A stretch of DNA of 64,000 bases from DAOPYU01 sp942493245 (GCA_942493245.1 OW818685.1:4402001-4466000), one strand, 5' to 3'. Shown: positions 16,827 through 26,756, numbered from the stretch's first letter. The notes: a model not told the origin generated them from the sequence alone. Numbers and translations: made by a program.

Positions 16827-19712
16827 ATGTCGCTCCCTGTCGAACATCTGACCGCGTTCGGCTTCCCTCCCGAAACCCTCGAGGCGTGGCGGCGGCAGGG
16901 GATCGAGCGCCTGCTGCCCCTGCAGGAACAGGCGCTGCGCGAACACGGCTTCCTGCACGACCGCAACCTGCTGGTTTCGGCGCCCACGTCGTCGGGCAAG
17001 ACCTTCGTGGCCGAAATGGCCGCGATGCGTCACTTGGACCGGGGGCACCGCGTGGTTTACCTCGTCCCCACCAAGGCGCTCGCGGAGGAGAAGTTCCGCG
17101 CCTTCACACGCGTGTGCGCCCCGCTGGGCTACCGCACGGCCATCGCCACGCGCGAGCGGCCCGACTCGGACCGCCAGGTTATCGAGGGACGGTACGACCT
17201 CCTCGTCGCCGTTTACGAAAAGATGAAAGCCTTCCTCGTGGCCCGGCCCGAAATGCTCGCCGGGATCGGCGCCGTCATTGCCGACGAGGTTCAGACGCTT
17301 GGCGAACCGGGCCGCGGCGACACGGTGGACCTGATCCTGACCAAGATCGTCCGCGCACCTTACTCGACCCAACTGATCCTTCTTTCCGCCGTTCTGGGCG
17401 CCGACACCCGCCGCCTGGCCGACTGGCTCGGGTGCGAAACCCTCGTGTGGCGCGAGCGGCCGATCGCCCTGCGCGAGGGGGTCTTCGATGCCGCCACGGC
17501 CACTTTCTCCTACCGCGACGCCAACAGCGGCCAGCGCGGCGACGAGCGTCTCCACGAAACCGTTCTGCCCGAATCCGACGATCCGGCGGGTGACTCGCTG
17601 GACGCCGCGCACCGGCAGGAAATCCTCCTGCGACTGGCGGCCCACCTGGCCGGGAATGGCGAACAGACACTCCTCTTCGTCCCGACACGCTACATGTCGC
17701 GCAACTGGGCGCACCTGCTGGCCTCGCAGGTCCAGCTGCCCCCGGCGGACGCCATTCTCGACGAAATCCGCGTTTACGAGGACTCGCTCTCGCGCGACCT
17801 GCTCGTCGAGACCCTGCGCCAGGGGGTGGCCTTCCACAACTCCGACCTGGCGTGGGACCTGCGCCAGCTCATCGAGCGCCACTTCAACAGCGGCGCCATC
17901 CGCGTGCTGGTCTCGACCTCGACTCTGGCCCAGGGCGTGAACCTCACGGGGCGCAACGTGCTGCATGTCCCCGATATCGTGGAAACGGATCGCTGGACGG
18001 GTCGCCACGCCTTTGTGGCGCTCACGCGCTCGCGGTTCCGCAACCAGGGAGGACGTGGTGCGCGCCTGCGGTCGGGGCAGGACTTCGGACGCTCGATCCT
18101 CGTGGCCCGGCATTCGCAGGAGGCGCAGCGGCTCCTGAAGAACTATATCGAAGGAGACCTCGAGTCCCTCGAACCCCAGATCGGTCTCGACCGGCTCGAC
18201 CATTTCGTCCTCGACCTGGTCGCCTCGCGCGTGGCGCGGTCCCACGCGGATCTGCTCGACTTCTTCCACCAGACCTTCACCGGCCGCACGCTCTGGCGCA
18301 CCGACTCGGCCCCGCTGGCCCAGCGGCTCGACTCGGCGATTGATGAACTGGCCGGACGCCACCTCCTGACGCGGGACGCGCAGCAGGACCAGCTCTCGGT
18401 CTCGGGTCTGGGCGAAGTGGCCGCCGCGACCGGCCTGCAAACCCGCACCGTTCTGGCGCTGGCCGACTACCTGCGCCAGGACCCGCTCGACCCGGGCGAA
18501 GAACCGCTCGAAGCCCTTCTCGCGCTCGCCGCCACCGCCGACGCGCACGAACTACCCGGGGGGTCTTCCGGCTCCTGGCGCGAGAACCCCCAGACCTGGG
18601 TCGAACCGATCCGCGAGCGGCTCGACAGCGCGCGGCGGCCCCTTCCGCCCGCCCTTCAGTCCCTTCTCGACCCACCGGGCGGGTTCACGCGCGAAATGCT
18701 TCAGGACTTCAAGCGCGCCCTGCTTCTCGACGCGTGGATTGGCCCCGCCGAAACACGCGAGATCGAGGAAGAGTTCCAGATGTACAGCGGCGCCATCGCC
18801 AATCTGGCCACACACTTCGCCTGGCTGGCTCAGGGCGCCACGGCGCTGGCACGCGCTCTGGCGTTGCCCGCCGAACATGCCGATGCGCTCGACCTGCTAG
18901 CCCGACGTCTGACCCTCGGGTGCCTGCCCGCCGGAGCGACTTTCCACGCCGTCCGTGTGCCGGGCCTCTCCCGCGCCTACCTCCAGCGTCTATTGCGCGA
19001 GGGGTACCCCGACCTCGCCAGCGTGGCCGACTCGACCCCGGAACGGCTGGCCGGGTGCATGCCCCCGAGTATCGCTGAAGACCTCATCGAAGAGGCCCGC
19101 CGTCTCTCGCAACCCCTGCCGCCCGGTCCGCAGATCCTCCGGCGAAAGGGAGAAACTGAAACCCACCGCAACCCTGCGCCTGTTTCGGCTGTTCCCCTCC
19201 CGGCCTTCCCCGAAGCCCACCCCCTCCTGATCGAGACCGATCCGCTCGCGGAAACACCCACGACTCCCTTCCCGGAGGAACCGCCTTCCGCACCAACGCA
19301 TCCGGTTGCCTCTTCCAGGAAATCCCGCAAGACCGGGCCCGGTCCGACGCCCTCTCCGATGGTACTGGAGATTGACCTGCGCGGCACGGGCCACGCCTCG
19401 CTGGGGGGACGGGAACTCGAATTGCCCCGGCTTTCGTTTCGGTTGCTCGCGGCGCTGGCTCTGGCGCCCGGAACCGGTGTGGACTATGTGACGCTTGAGC
19501 AGACCCTCTGGCCCGACTCCCAAGTGGAACGCCAGCAGATCCACTCGCATCGGCGGGTGATCGAGCGGGCCTACGCCCGGGCATTTCCAGAAGAAACAAT
19601 CCCCCGTCTTATCCAGACTCGGGTCGGGGTCGGGTTGGAACTGACACTTTCTCCAGACCAGATCCGGGTGATCGGGGAGGGGGAATACCCCGAAAAGTCC
19701 ATCTCCCCTTGA
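16827..19712 (+). CDS. Ski2/Hel308-like superfamily 2 helicase fused to a C-terminal winged-helix domain
   Basis: 961 residues. Motif I is APTSSGKT (K58), Ia PTKALAEEK, motif II ADEVQ (D153-Q156, where Ski2-like enzymes usually have DEVH), motif III region SAVLG, motif V VSTSTLAQGVNLTGRN, and motif VI NQGGRGARL (406-414), one residue shorter than the usual QxxGRxGR. A helix-hairpin-helix-like segment lies at ~695-760 (VPGLSRAYLQRLLREGY). After a Pro-rich linker, residues ~845-940 resemble an OmpR/BTAD-type transcriptional-regulator winged helix (GGRELELPRLSFRLLAALA; QQIHSHRRVIERAY). The helicase core suggests DNA repair or recombination; the added DNA-binding domain is unusual. GAGGA lies 10 nt before the ATG. 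It stands alone. Confidence 0.82.
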   Translation: MSLPVEHLTAFGFPPETLEAWRRQGIERLLPLQEQALREHGFLHDRNLLVSAPTSSGKTFVAEMAAMRHLDRGHRVVYLVPTKALAEEKFRAFTRVCAPLGYRTAIATRERPDSDRQVIEGRYDLLVAVYEKMKAFLVARPEMLAGIGAVIADEVQTLGEPGRGDTVDLILTKIVRAPYSTQLILLSAVLGADTRRLADWLGCETLVWRERPIALREGVFDAATATFSYRDANSGQRGDERLHETVLPESDDPAGDSLDAAHRQEILLRLAAHLAGNGEQTLLFVPTRYMSRNWAHLLASQVQLPPADAILDEIRVYEDSLSRDLLVETLRQGVAFHNSDLAWDLRQLIERHFNSGAIRVLVSTSTLAQGVNLTGRNVLHVPDIVETDRWTGRHAFVALTRSRFRNQGGRGARLRSGQDFGRSILVARHSQEAQRLLKNYIEGDLESLEPQIGLDRLDHFVLDLVASRVARSHADLLDFFHQTFTGRTLWRTDSAPLAQRLDSAIDELAGRHLLTRDAQQDQLSVSGLGEVAAATGLQTRTVLALADYLRQDPLDPGEEPLEALLALAATADAHELPGGSSGSWRENPQTWVEPIRERLDSARRPLPPALQSLLDPPGGFTREMLQDFKRALLLDAWIGPAETREIEEEFQMYSGAIANLATHFAWLAQGATALARALALPAEHADALDLLARRLTLGCLPAGATFHAVRVPGLSRAYLQRLLREGYPDLASVADSTPERLAGCMPPSIAEDLIEEARRLSQPLPPGPQILRRKGETETHRNPAPVSAVPLPAFPEAHPLLIETDPLAETPTTPFPEEPPSAPTHPVASSRKSRKTGPGPTPSPMVLEIDLRGTGHASLGGRELELPRLSFRLLAALALAPGTGVDYVTLEQTLWPDSQVERQQIHSHRRVIERAYARAFPEETIPRLIQTRVGVGLELTLSPDQIRVIGEGEYPEKSISP

Positions 19713-19863
19713 AACGACCGCTTCCGGGAAACCTTTTCTTCGAGAAAGCGGTTGCAGGGGGATAAACGGACTAACCCGCCTGAAAAGAGAATCGCGACGG
19801 GAGACTTTTTTTGTCCCCCCTGACAAATAATCACAAAAACGGTCGAGATTATCAAGATTGTGG

Positions 19864-19892
19864 TTGACAACACCATTCGTCATCATTACTAT
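19864..19892 (+). promoter_or_regulatory. Strong sigma70-type promoter
   Basis: TTGACA (19864-19869), exact 17-nt spacer, TACTAT (19887-19892). The predicted transcript starts near 19899, about 590 nt before the ABC transporter gene, so it either has a long leader, encodes the small frame at 19928, or makes a small RNA. Confidence 0.6.
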
Positions 19893-19927
19893 CTCACTCG
19901 ATTTTGTTTTAATAAGGACTGGCAACC

Positions 19928-20170
19928 ATGACCTCAGAAAAACAAAACTCCACACCCACTCGCATCGAACCAAACCGGTACGCATGCCCGGGGCGCTCGA
20001 GATCGGAGAAATGGCCGAGAATCGAACCCACCGCTCCTCGGTCTCGCGAACCCACTTGGGAGGATCGGTCGCGTTGTTCCATCAGTCCATCTCCAACAGA
20101 GAGAAGGAACAAAACGGGAAAACACGGGCACACACACGGCACACCGGGAGAAATTATTCCGGCGCCTTAA
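19928..20170 (+). CDS. Possible 80-residue basic, Pro/Arg/Ser-rich peptide (doubtful)
   Basis: ATG at 19928 has AAGGA about 10 nt upstream and follows the strong promoter at 19864-19892, which is why it is listed. The product is hydrophilic and basic, with no hydrophobic core, and resembles translated non-coding DNA. It lies in a 774-bp gap between the helicase and ABC transporter genes. It may equally be part of an untranslated leader or small RNA. I do not recognise it. Confidence 0.25.
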   Translation: MTSEKQNSTPTRIEPNRYACPGRSRSEKWPRIEPTAPRSREPTWEDRSRCSISPSPTERRNKTGKHGHTHGTPGEIIPAP

Positions 20171-20486
20171 ACTGGCCGATTTCTTTTCTTGCCTTTTCCA
20201 GATTTCTGGCGTATGCCTACCGCCGGGTGACAGAACAGGATAGTGGGGGATGACCCAAAAACACGAGAGACAGGTCCGGCAAATCGAAAATCAGCCACTG
20301 GCGACTCGTCTATTGCCTGTTCAACGCTCAACCCAATCCTGACCGGCGGGGACAGGAAAGGATCCCTCAATCGGTCTGAAAACAGGAACGGTTCTTGTGG
20401 CAATCGGAAGATCCGGCGGTGTAAGATGCAGCCGCCATTCAAATCCGCCAACACGTCTTATGCGAAAATGAAGGAGGCTTCACCCC

Positions 20487-21520
20487 ATGATTCTGACCAG
20501 ACGTATCGTTCTCATATGTCTTTTGTTCAACATCGCCCTCTGGGCGAGCGCCGAGACCAAGATCCGGTTCGGGCATTTCCCGAACGTCACGCACACCCAG
20601 GGGGTCATCGCCCGGCACCTTTCGAGCGCGGGCAAGGGGTGGTTCGAGTCGAAGCTCGGCCCCGACGTCAAGATCGACTGGTATGCCTACAATGCCGGCC
20701 CCACCGCCATGGAGGCCATTTTCACCAACTCGCTCGACATCACCTATGTCGGCCCGAACCCCAGCCTCAACGCCTATATCAAATCCAAGGGCGCGGAAAT
20801 CCGCGTAATCGCGGGCGCCTGTTACGGCGGGGCGGCCCTGATCGTCCACGATGACGGTTCGATCCAGAAACCGGAAGATTTCCGGGGCAAGAAGATCGCC
20901 ACTCCGCAACTGGGCAACACGCAGGACGTTTCGTGCCGTTCGTGGCTGGTCAATCAGGGCTTCAAGGTCACCAACACGGGCGGGGACGTCAACGTCATCC
21001 CCACCCAGAACCCGGACCAGTTGCTGTTGTTCAAGACGGGCGGACTCGATGCGGTGTGGACCGTCGAGCCGTGGGTCTCGCGCCTCGAGATGGAGGCGAA
21101 GGGCAAGTCTTTTCTGGAAGAGACCGACAGCCTGACCACGGTGCTCGTCTGCAGCGCCAAGTTTCTGAAAGAGAATCCCGAACTGGTGAAGAAGATCGCC
21201 ATCGCCCACGCGGAACTGACCGAGTGGGTCAAGCAGAATCCGGCGGAGGCCCAGCAGATGGTGGTGGACGAATTGACGGCCCTGACCAAGGCGCCGATGC
21301 CGCTCGAACTGGTTCAGCACTCCTGGAAACGCCTCAACTTCAATTACAAGATCGACCAGAAAACGTTCGAGACCTTCCTGGCGGGCGCGCAAAAGGCCGG
21401 CTTCCTGAAAGAGGCCGGAGACCTGAAAAGTCTGGTGGTTCTGCCCGCGGGAGAGAATCCCCTCCCGGCGGCAGCCGCCACGGCGCCGGTCGCCCCCAAT
21501 CCCCCGCAGGAGCCTGTCAA

Positions 21521-21524
<4 letters not shown>
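20487..21524 (+). CDS. ABC transporter substrate-binding protein, SsuA/TauA/NrtA type
   Basis: 345 residues with a signal peptide (MILTRRIVLICLLFNIALWASA). The mature protein starts KIRFGHFPNVTHTQGVIA and continues with ITYVGPNPSLNAYI, FRGKKIATPQLGNTQDV and LDAVWTVEPWVSRL. These are typical of periplasmic proteins that bind aliphatic sulfonates, taurine, nitrate or thiamine precursors. The C-terminus has an extra Pro/Ala-rich tail. RBS AAGGAGG lies before the ATG. Its stop overlaps the ATPase start by 4 bp (GTGA), so this is the first gene of a three-gene importer operon. The substrate is not resolved: no sulfonatase, nitrate reductase or cyanase gene is nearby. Confidence 0.9.
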
Positions 21525-22344
<820 letters not shown>

Positions 22345-22348
<4 letters not shown>

Positions 22349-23118
22349 AACGGTTTTTCCGGGCAGGCGCGTTCTTTGTTCTCGTCCTTCTGGTCTGGCA
22401 TTATGGGGCGTCGTACGCCGTGCGGAAGGAGTGGTTGTCGCCCATTCTGGCGCCCGACCCCCTGAGCGTCGGCCAGTACATCTGGGGCGCTTTTCGCGAC
22501 GGCTCCCTGGTCACGGCCATCTGGGTCACGCTGCGGCGTCTGCTGGTGGGATACTCGATGGGACTGGCGATCGGCCTGCCGCTGGGGTTGCTGACCTCGC
22601 AATTCAAGGCGTTCCGCGACACCATCGGCCTGGTGGCGCTCGGACTCCAGACGCTGCCAAGCGTCTGCTGGGTTCCCCTGGCGCTGCTGTGGTTCCAGCA
22701 ATCGGAAAAGGCGATGTTTTTTGTCGTCATCATGGGATCGCTCTGGTCCGTGCTCATCGCCACCGAGACGGGCGTGCGCAACATGCCCCCCATCTACGTG
22801 CGGGCGGCCCGCACCATGGGCTCGCGCGGTCTGCACACCTGGCTCAAGGTCATTCTGCCCGCCTCGCTCCCCTTCCTGGTCAGCGGCATGAAACAGGGCT
22901 GGGCGTTTGCCTGGCGCTCGCTCATGGCGGCGGAAATCTACGTGACCATCCTGACCGGCGACGGCCTGGGACGGCTCCTGCACTACGGGCGCGAACTCAT
23001 CGCCATGGACCAGGTGCTCGGCGTCATGGTCGTCATCGTGCTGATCGGCCTGATGGCCGACAAAATCATCTTCTCGCCCTGGGAACGCTTCCTGCACCGA
23101 CGATGGGGCCTGATCTGA
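22345..23118 (+). CDS. ABC transporter permease, SsuC/TauC/NrtB type
   Basis: 257 residues starting at ATG 22345 (ATGA overlap with the ATPase gene, perfect RBS AGGAGG upstream). About six membrane helices are apparent. The coupling (EAA) loop is recognisable as IYVRAARTMGSRGLHTWLKVILPASLPFLVSG. GMKQGWAFAWRSLMAAE is also typical of this permease family. It completes the binding-protein-dependent importer. The 3' end is followed by a long imperfect hairpin at 23147-23190. Confidence 0.92.
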
Positions 23119-23146
23119 GGCGCGCGGACATAAACCGCATTCAACC

Positions 23147-23190
23147 ACGAAAGGCACGAAAAACACGAAAATTGTTTTTGTGCCTTTCGT
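23147..23190 (+). terminator. Repeat-derived hairpin after the ABC operon
   Basis: ACGAAAGGCACGAAAAACA (23147-23165) pairs with TGTTTTTGTGCCTTTCGT (23173-23190), 18 bp with one bulge. The sequence belongs to the 'cacgaaaggcacgaaa' class of dispersed intergenic repeats and could serve as an operon terminator. Confidence 0.5.
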
Positions 23191-23233
23191 AGTTTTCGTG
23201 GTCTGATCGTTCATCCTGCGCGGGAGACTTGCC

Positions 23234-24058
23234 GTGGGAATTGAGAAGGTCCAAGCCCTCGTCCTCGACGTGCGCGAGTACCGCGAGACGTCGTTTCTCG
23301 TGTCGCTCCTGACGCGCGAGTACGGTCACGTGCGCGGCGTGGCCAAGGGCGCCCGGCGGCGCGGGTCGCACCTGGCCGCGGCGCTTCAGCCCTTCGCCCG
23401 GGTGAGCGCCCAGGTTTCCATCCGCCCGGCGGGCGGGCTGGCGAGCATCACCGGCGCGGACGTCGTCGAACGCCCCACCTACGCGGTTCCGGGCGCCGGG
23501 TCGGACAATCCGGCAGGCGTGCTGGCCCGCATGGCCTATGCGGGTGTTTTTGCCGAAGTCCTGACCCACAGCCACGAGAACGACCCCCACAGCGCCGAAC
23601 TCTTCGACCTGGCCTGGACCTTCCTGCGCGGGCTGGAATCCGCGCCCCACCCCGGTTCCTTCGCCGTTGCGGGTCTCTACGCCCTCCTGTCCACCCTCGG
23701 GTTCGCCGTCCAGATCGCCGACTCCCTGTTGGCCGTCTTCGACTCAGGCCCCCTTCCCGGAGGGCTTTACCAGATCCATCCGGAGGAAGGCACCCTGTAC
23801 CCGGGCGCGCCAGGGGGAGTCCACACCCCCGGCCTGACGGCGGGCGGCGTGTTTGTCCTGACCGCCGAGGCGGCCACTTCTCTGGCGCATCTGGCCCAGG
23901 GGGAGTACGCCCCGGAGGACTTTGCCAACTTCGTCATCGGCCAGCGCGCGGGCCGCCAGCTCCTGCGCCTGGTCACCCACCTCCTCGAAATTCACCTCGA
24001 AACCCGTCTGCGCAGCGTGCGCTATCTCGAAGAAATGGTCTTGAAGCGTGAAGGGTGA
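23234..24058 (+). CDS. recO: DNA repair protein RecO
   Basis: 274 residues starting with GTG at 23234 (GGGAGA 6 nt upstream). The N-terminal OB-fold is typical: VQALVLDVREYRETSFLVSLLTREYGHVRGVAKGARR. The helical C-terminal domain follows. RecO anneals complementary strands and helps RecR load RecA on SSB-coated DNA in the RecFOR pathway. The zinc-finger cysteines of many RecO proteins are missing; the whole protein has no cysteine and the corresponding segment reads FDSGPLPGGLYQIHPEEG. Its neighbours are not repair genes. Confidence 0.9.
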   Translation: MGIEKVQALVLDVREYRETSFLVSLLTREYGHVRGVAKGARRRGSHLAAALQPFARVSAQVSIRPAGGLASITGADVVERPTYAVPGAGSDNPAGVLARMAYAGVFAEVLTHSHENDPHSAELFDLAWTFLRGLESAPHPGSFAVAGLYALLSTLGFAVQIADSLLAVFDSGPLPGGLYQIHPEEGTLYPGAPGGVHTPGLTAGGVFVLTAEAATSLAHLAQGEYAPEDFANFVIGQRAGRQLLRLVTHLLEIHLETRLRSVRYLEEMVLKREG

Positions 24059-24274
24059 CACTCCAGATCTGTCATCAAGATCCCCTGGTGCGGGAATCCT
24101 CCTCCCCCTGTCTCCGAAACGGCACAAAACCTTTTGACTGTTTTCACAACCGTTTTTCCTTGCGAAAGCCGCTGCGCCGCCGCATTTAGTAGGGAGAAGA
24201 CTGCGGAATCCCGGAGCGGCCGGAGGGCCTGAGGGGAAACCGGTTCTCGACACCTCCATAAACAAGGGGCCCCC

Positions 24275-25066
24275 ATGCGCGATCTCTGGCGCGGCATCCA
24301 AGAATTTTTGAACCGCTACCTCACCCCGGCGGCGAAATGGATCTTCCTGATCAACGTCGGGTTGTTTCTCCTGTACGTGATTCTGGGCAGCCTGTCGAAC
24401 GTCTGCGGGTTCTTCTTCTTCTCGCTGATGCAGACGCCCTACCTCCTCATCAAAAAGTTCTGCATCTGGCAGCTGGTCACGTACATGTTCATGCACGCGG
24501 GACTGGGGCATCTGGTCTTCAACATGCTGGTCTTCTGGTTCTTCGCCCCCCGGCTCGAGTACCGGTGGGGCACGGCGCGGTTCCTGCGGTTCTACCTGAT
24601 CGTGGGCGTGGGCGCGGGCCTCTTCCACCCCGCCCTGACGCTCGTCGCCGATTCGACGCGCTCGATCATGAGCGCCCTCTTCGAACTCAACCCCTCCCTC
24701 TGGGAAACCTACGAACTCTACCTGGGAGGCCGTCCGGTCCTCACCCTTCTGGGCGCGTCGGGCGCCATTTACGGCATCCTGGTGGCCTACGCGCTCTATT
24801 ACCCGGACGACATCGTGCTGCTCTACTTCGTCGTGCCGATCAAGATCAAGTACCTGGTCCTCCTGGCCGGCCTGGGCGTGCTCTTCACCTCGCTCCAGGG
24901 CCCCTTCACCGGGAACGTCAGCCACGTGACCCACCTGGGCGGCATTGTGGTCGCGCTGCTCTACCTCAAGGGGGGCGATTGGTTCCGTCCCGGCAAAAAA
25001 CCCCAAAAGCGTAAAAAAGTCCAGATTCTCGAGGTAAATCCCGACAAACACCCCGACTTTTATTGA
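24275..25066 (+). CDS. Rhomboid-family intramembrane serine protease
   Basis: 263 residues with about six membrane helices. The catalytic dyad is visible: Ser162 in GASGAIYG and His220 in SHVTHLGGIV. The conserved helix-2 motif reads MFMHAGLGHLVFNMLVFWFFAP. An ~40-residue insertion with ELNPSLWETYELYLG precedes the active-site helix, and a Lys-rich cytoplasmic tail ends the protein. Rhomboids cut membrane proteins within or next to transmembrane segments; the substrate here is unknown. An AAGGGG RBS precedes the ATG. Downstream lies the corrinoid protein gene, probably with its own promoter. Confidence 0.93.
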   Translation: MRDLWRGIQEFLNRYLTPAAKWIFLINVGLFLLYVILGSLSNVCGFFFFSLMQTPYLLIKKFCIWQLVTYMFMHAGLGHLVFNMLVFWFFAPRLEYRWGTARFLRFYLIVGVGAGLFHPALTLVADSTRSIMSALFELNPSLWETYELYLGGRPVLTLLGASGAIYGILVAYALYYPDDIVLLYFVVPIKIKYLVLLAGLGVLFTSLQGPFTGNVSHVTHLGGIVVALLYLKGGDWFRPGKKPQKRKKVQILEVNPDKHPDFY

Positions 25067-25084
25067 GCGTTGGACGTTTTTTTC

Positions 25085-25113
25085 TTGCTATCTCCCGATT
25101 CTCCCTCTAAGAA
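25085..25113 (+). promoter_or_regulatory. Possible promoter of the corrinoid-protein gene
   Basis: TTGCTA (25085-25090), 17-nt spacer, TAAGAA (25108-25113), about 95 nt before the start codon. Moderate consensus match. Confidence 0.3.
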
Positions 25114-25206
25114 TAAAACGCGATTCAGGAGGCAAACGCAATCTGGGTAACCCACTTTATTTTCGCGCTTCCTGGCGGTCTGAAGGAAGAAAAGGGGAAC
25201 AAAATC

Positions 25207-25875
25207 ATGGCGGATATGAACAAACTGGCAGAATGCGTGATTCGGGGACACATTGACGCGAACGCGCCCTATCCTCCCGATATGAAGGGCCAACCGGGAG
25301 TCAGGGAACTGGTTCAGGAAGCCATTGACTCGCAGATGTCGGCGGACCAGATTCTCAACGACGGACTCATCAAGGGCATGCAGGAAGTCGGACGCCGCTT
25401 CCGCGAGAACGAATACTTCGTGCCGGACGTTCTGATCTCGGCCAAGGCGATGAAGACCGGCAGCGAACTCCTCAAGCCGCTTCTGGCCGCCGCCGGCACC
25501 CAGCCCCTGGGCACGATCCTCATCGGCACGGTCGAGGGCGACATGCACGACATCGGCAAGAACCTCGTGGCCATGATGCTCGAGGGCGCGGGCTTCAAGG
25601 TCGTGGATCTGGGCGTCAACGTCTCGCCCGCCAAGTTCAAAGACGCCCTGGCCCAGGAACCCGGCGCCAGCCTCATCGGACTCTCCGCCCTCCTCACCAC
25701 CACCATGGTCAACATGAAGAAAACCATTGACTCCGTACGCGAAGTCAACGCCTCCATCAAGTTCCTGGTGGGCGGCGCGCCGGTCACCGACGCCTTCGCC
25801 AAAGAGATCGGCGCCGACGGATACGCGCCCGACGCCAGCCGCGCCGTGGACGTGGCCAAGAGTTTCCTCAACTGA
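25207..25875 (+). CDS. Corrinoid (cobalamin-binding) protein, MtaC/MtbC/MetH-B12 type
   Basis: 222 residues. The N-terminal ~90 residues form the helical cap (B12-binding 2 type: LVQEAIDSQMSADQILNDGL, GRRFRENEYFVPDVLISAKAM). The Rossmann-like B12 domain follows with the base-off motif GDMHDIGKN; His114 would be the lower axial ligand of cobalt. DLGVNVSPAKF, GLSALLTTTM and FLVGGAPVT complete the family pattern. Such proteins shuttle methyl groups between a substrate-specific methyltransferase and a second one acting on tetrahydrofolate or coenzyme M. No partner methyltransferase or reactivase is nearby, so it is an orphan here. An AAGGGGAAC RBS precedes the ATG. Confidence 0.92.
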   Translation: MADMNKLAECVIRGHIDANAPYPPDMKGQPGVRELVQEAIDSQMSADQILNDGLIKGMQEVGRRFRENEYFVPDVLISAKAMKTGSELLKPLLAAAGTQPLGTILIGTVEGDMHDIGKNLVAMMLEGAGFKVVDLGVNVSPAKFKDALAQEPGASLIGLSALLTTTMVNMKKTIDSVREVNASIKFLVGGAPVTDAFAKEIGADGYAPDASRAVDVAKSFLN

Positions 25876-25924
25876 GCGAGACCCGTTCTTAAGCGTCTCA
25901 ATTGTACATAACCGCAGAAAAATC

Positions 25925-25969
25925 AGAACACGCAGAAGCCGGACGCCCGCCGTCCCTTCTGCGTGTTCT
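25925..25969 (+). terminator. Hairpin after the corrinoid-protein gene
   Basis: AGAACACGCAGAAG (25925-25938) pairs perfectly with CTTCTGCGTGTTCT (25956-25969), 14 bp, with a GC-rich loop. There is no T-run, so terminator activity is uncertain; it may be part of a dispersed repeat. Confidence 0.45.
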
Positions 25970-26335
25970 GTGTTACTCTCTTCCAGAATCAACGCAAACT
26001 GCGCCGATTTCATTCGCCACAAAAAAGCACAGGGGACCTGGCGCAGCGAAGCCGCAACCCAAACACAAAGAGTCGCCTGAAAAGATCGCGCAGAAGCGCG
26101 GAGACACGGAGAACTGCATCCTGTCCATCCTGCCTATCCATGTTGATATTTCCCCTCTTCCTGGGGTTCCGAGAAGAAAAACATGGATGTACAGGAGATA
26201 CAGGATACTGCCCCCTCAAAATCATCGCGACTGGCATTCACTTTTGGAGATCGTAGTACAAACAGGCTGTATTCTTGTGTTTCTTGTGCTTTTTGTGGCT
26301 GAACAAAAGGAGGGTTGCGGCTCCGCTACGCCAAG
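25968..26335. repeat. Third, rearranged copy of the composite intergenic repeat
   Basis: The segment 25968-26059 (ctgtgttactctcttcc, agaatcaacgcaaactgcg, then an inverted GGTTGCGGC...GCGCCAGG block at 26037-26059) matches the units at 55007-55267 and 56373-56624. A further GGTTGCGG block in direct orientation lies at 26313-26335. No gene is seen between 25876 and 26416. Confidence 0.55.
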
Positions 26336-26415
26336 TATTCCGCTGTTTGCTGATCCCGGCAAACCGCAACCCGGAACCGCGCGAATCCCCTGTTTCGATT
26401 TTTTCAAGATTCTAC

Positions 26416-26444
26416 TTGAAAAAGCCCCGGCGAAACCGTATTCT
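26416..26444 (+). promoter_or_regulatory. Promoter of tRNA-Arg
   Basis: TTGAAA (26416-26421), 17-nt spacer, TATTCT (26439-26444), about 58 nt before the tRNA. The -35 lies inside an inverted repeat TTCAAG-ATTCTA-CTTGAA (26404-26421). Confidence 0.6.
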
Positions 26445-26502
26445 ACCCGCCTTTGGTGCGAGGCTGTCCGAACGGGACGGAACTTCAAACCAGAGACACG
26501 AT

Positions 26503-26579
<77 letters not shown>

Positions 26580-26593
26580 CAAAGAAGACTGAG

Positions 26594-26625
26594 ATCCAAG
26601 GGGTTACAAGCCTCTTGGATTTTTT
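26594..26625 (+). terminator. Rho-independent terminator of tRNA-Arg
   Basis: ATCCAAGGGG (26594-26603) pairs with CCTCTTGGAT (26611-26620), including one G-T pair, and is followed directly by TTTTT. Confidence 0.88.
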
Positions 26626-26756
26626 CATTTCAGGGGATGAAAATCGTCGGGCAACGCATGGGGAACACCGGATCGGCCTATCAGGGCGTTTCCGACACCC
26701 GGACAACCATTATCCGCGTCTGCACACAAAAAGAAGACGGGCCACCAGAGGTAAAA

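Noticed and set aside
20004..20060. tRNA-like signals (GGAGAAATGGCCGAG resembling a tRNA-Ser 5' end; TTCGATT on the other strand)
   Set aside because: No cloverleaf could be completed: the T-stem has mismatches and no matching acceptor or anticodon arm is found.
19928..20170. Firm gene call for the 80-codon frame behind the strong promoter
   Set aside because: Composition is not protein-like; kept only as a low-confidence entry because of the promoter and RBS.
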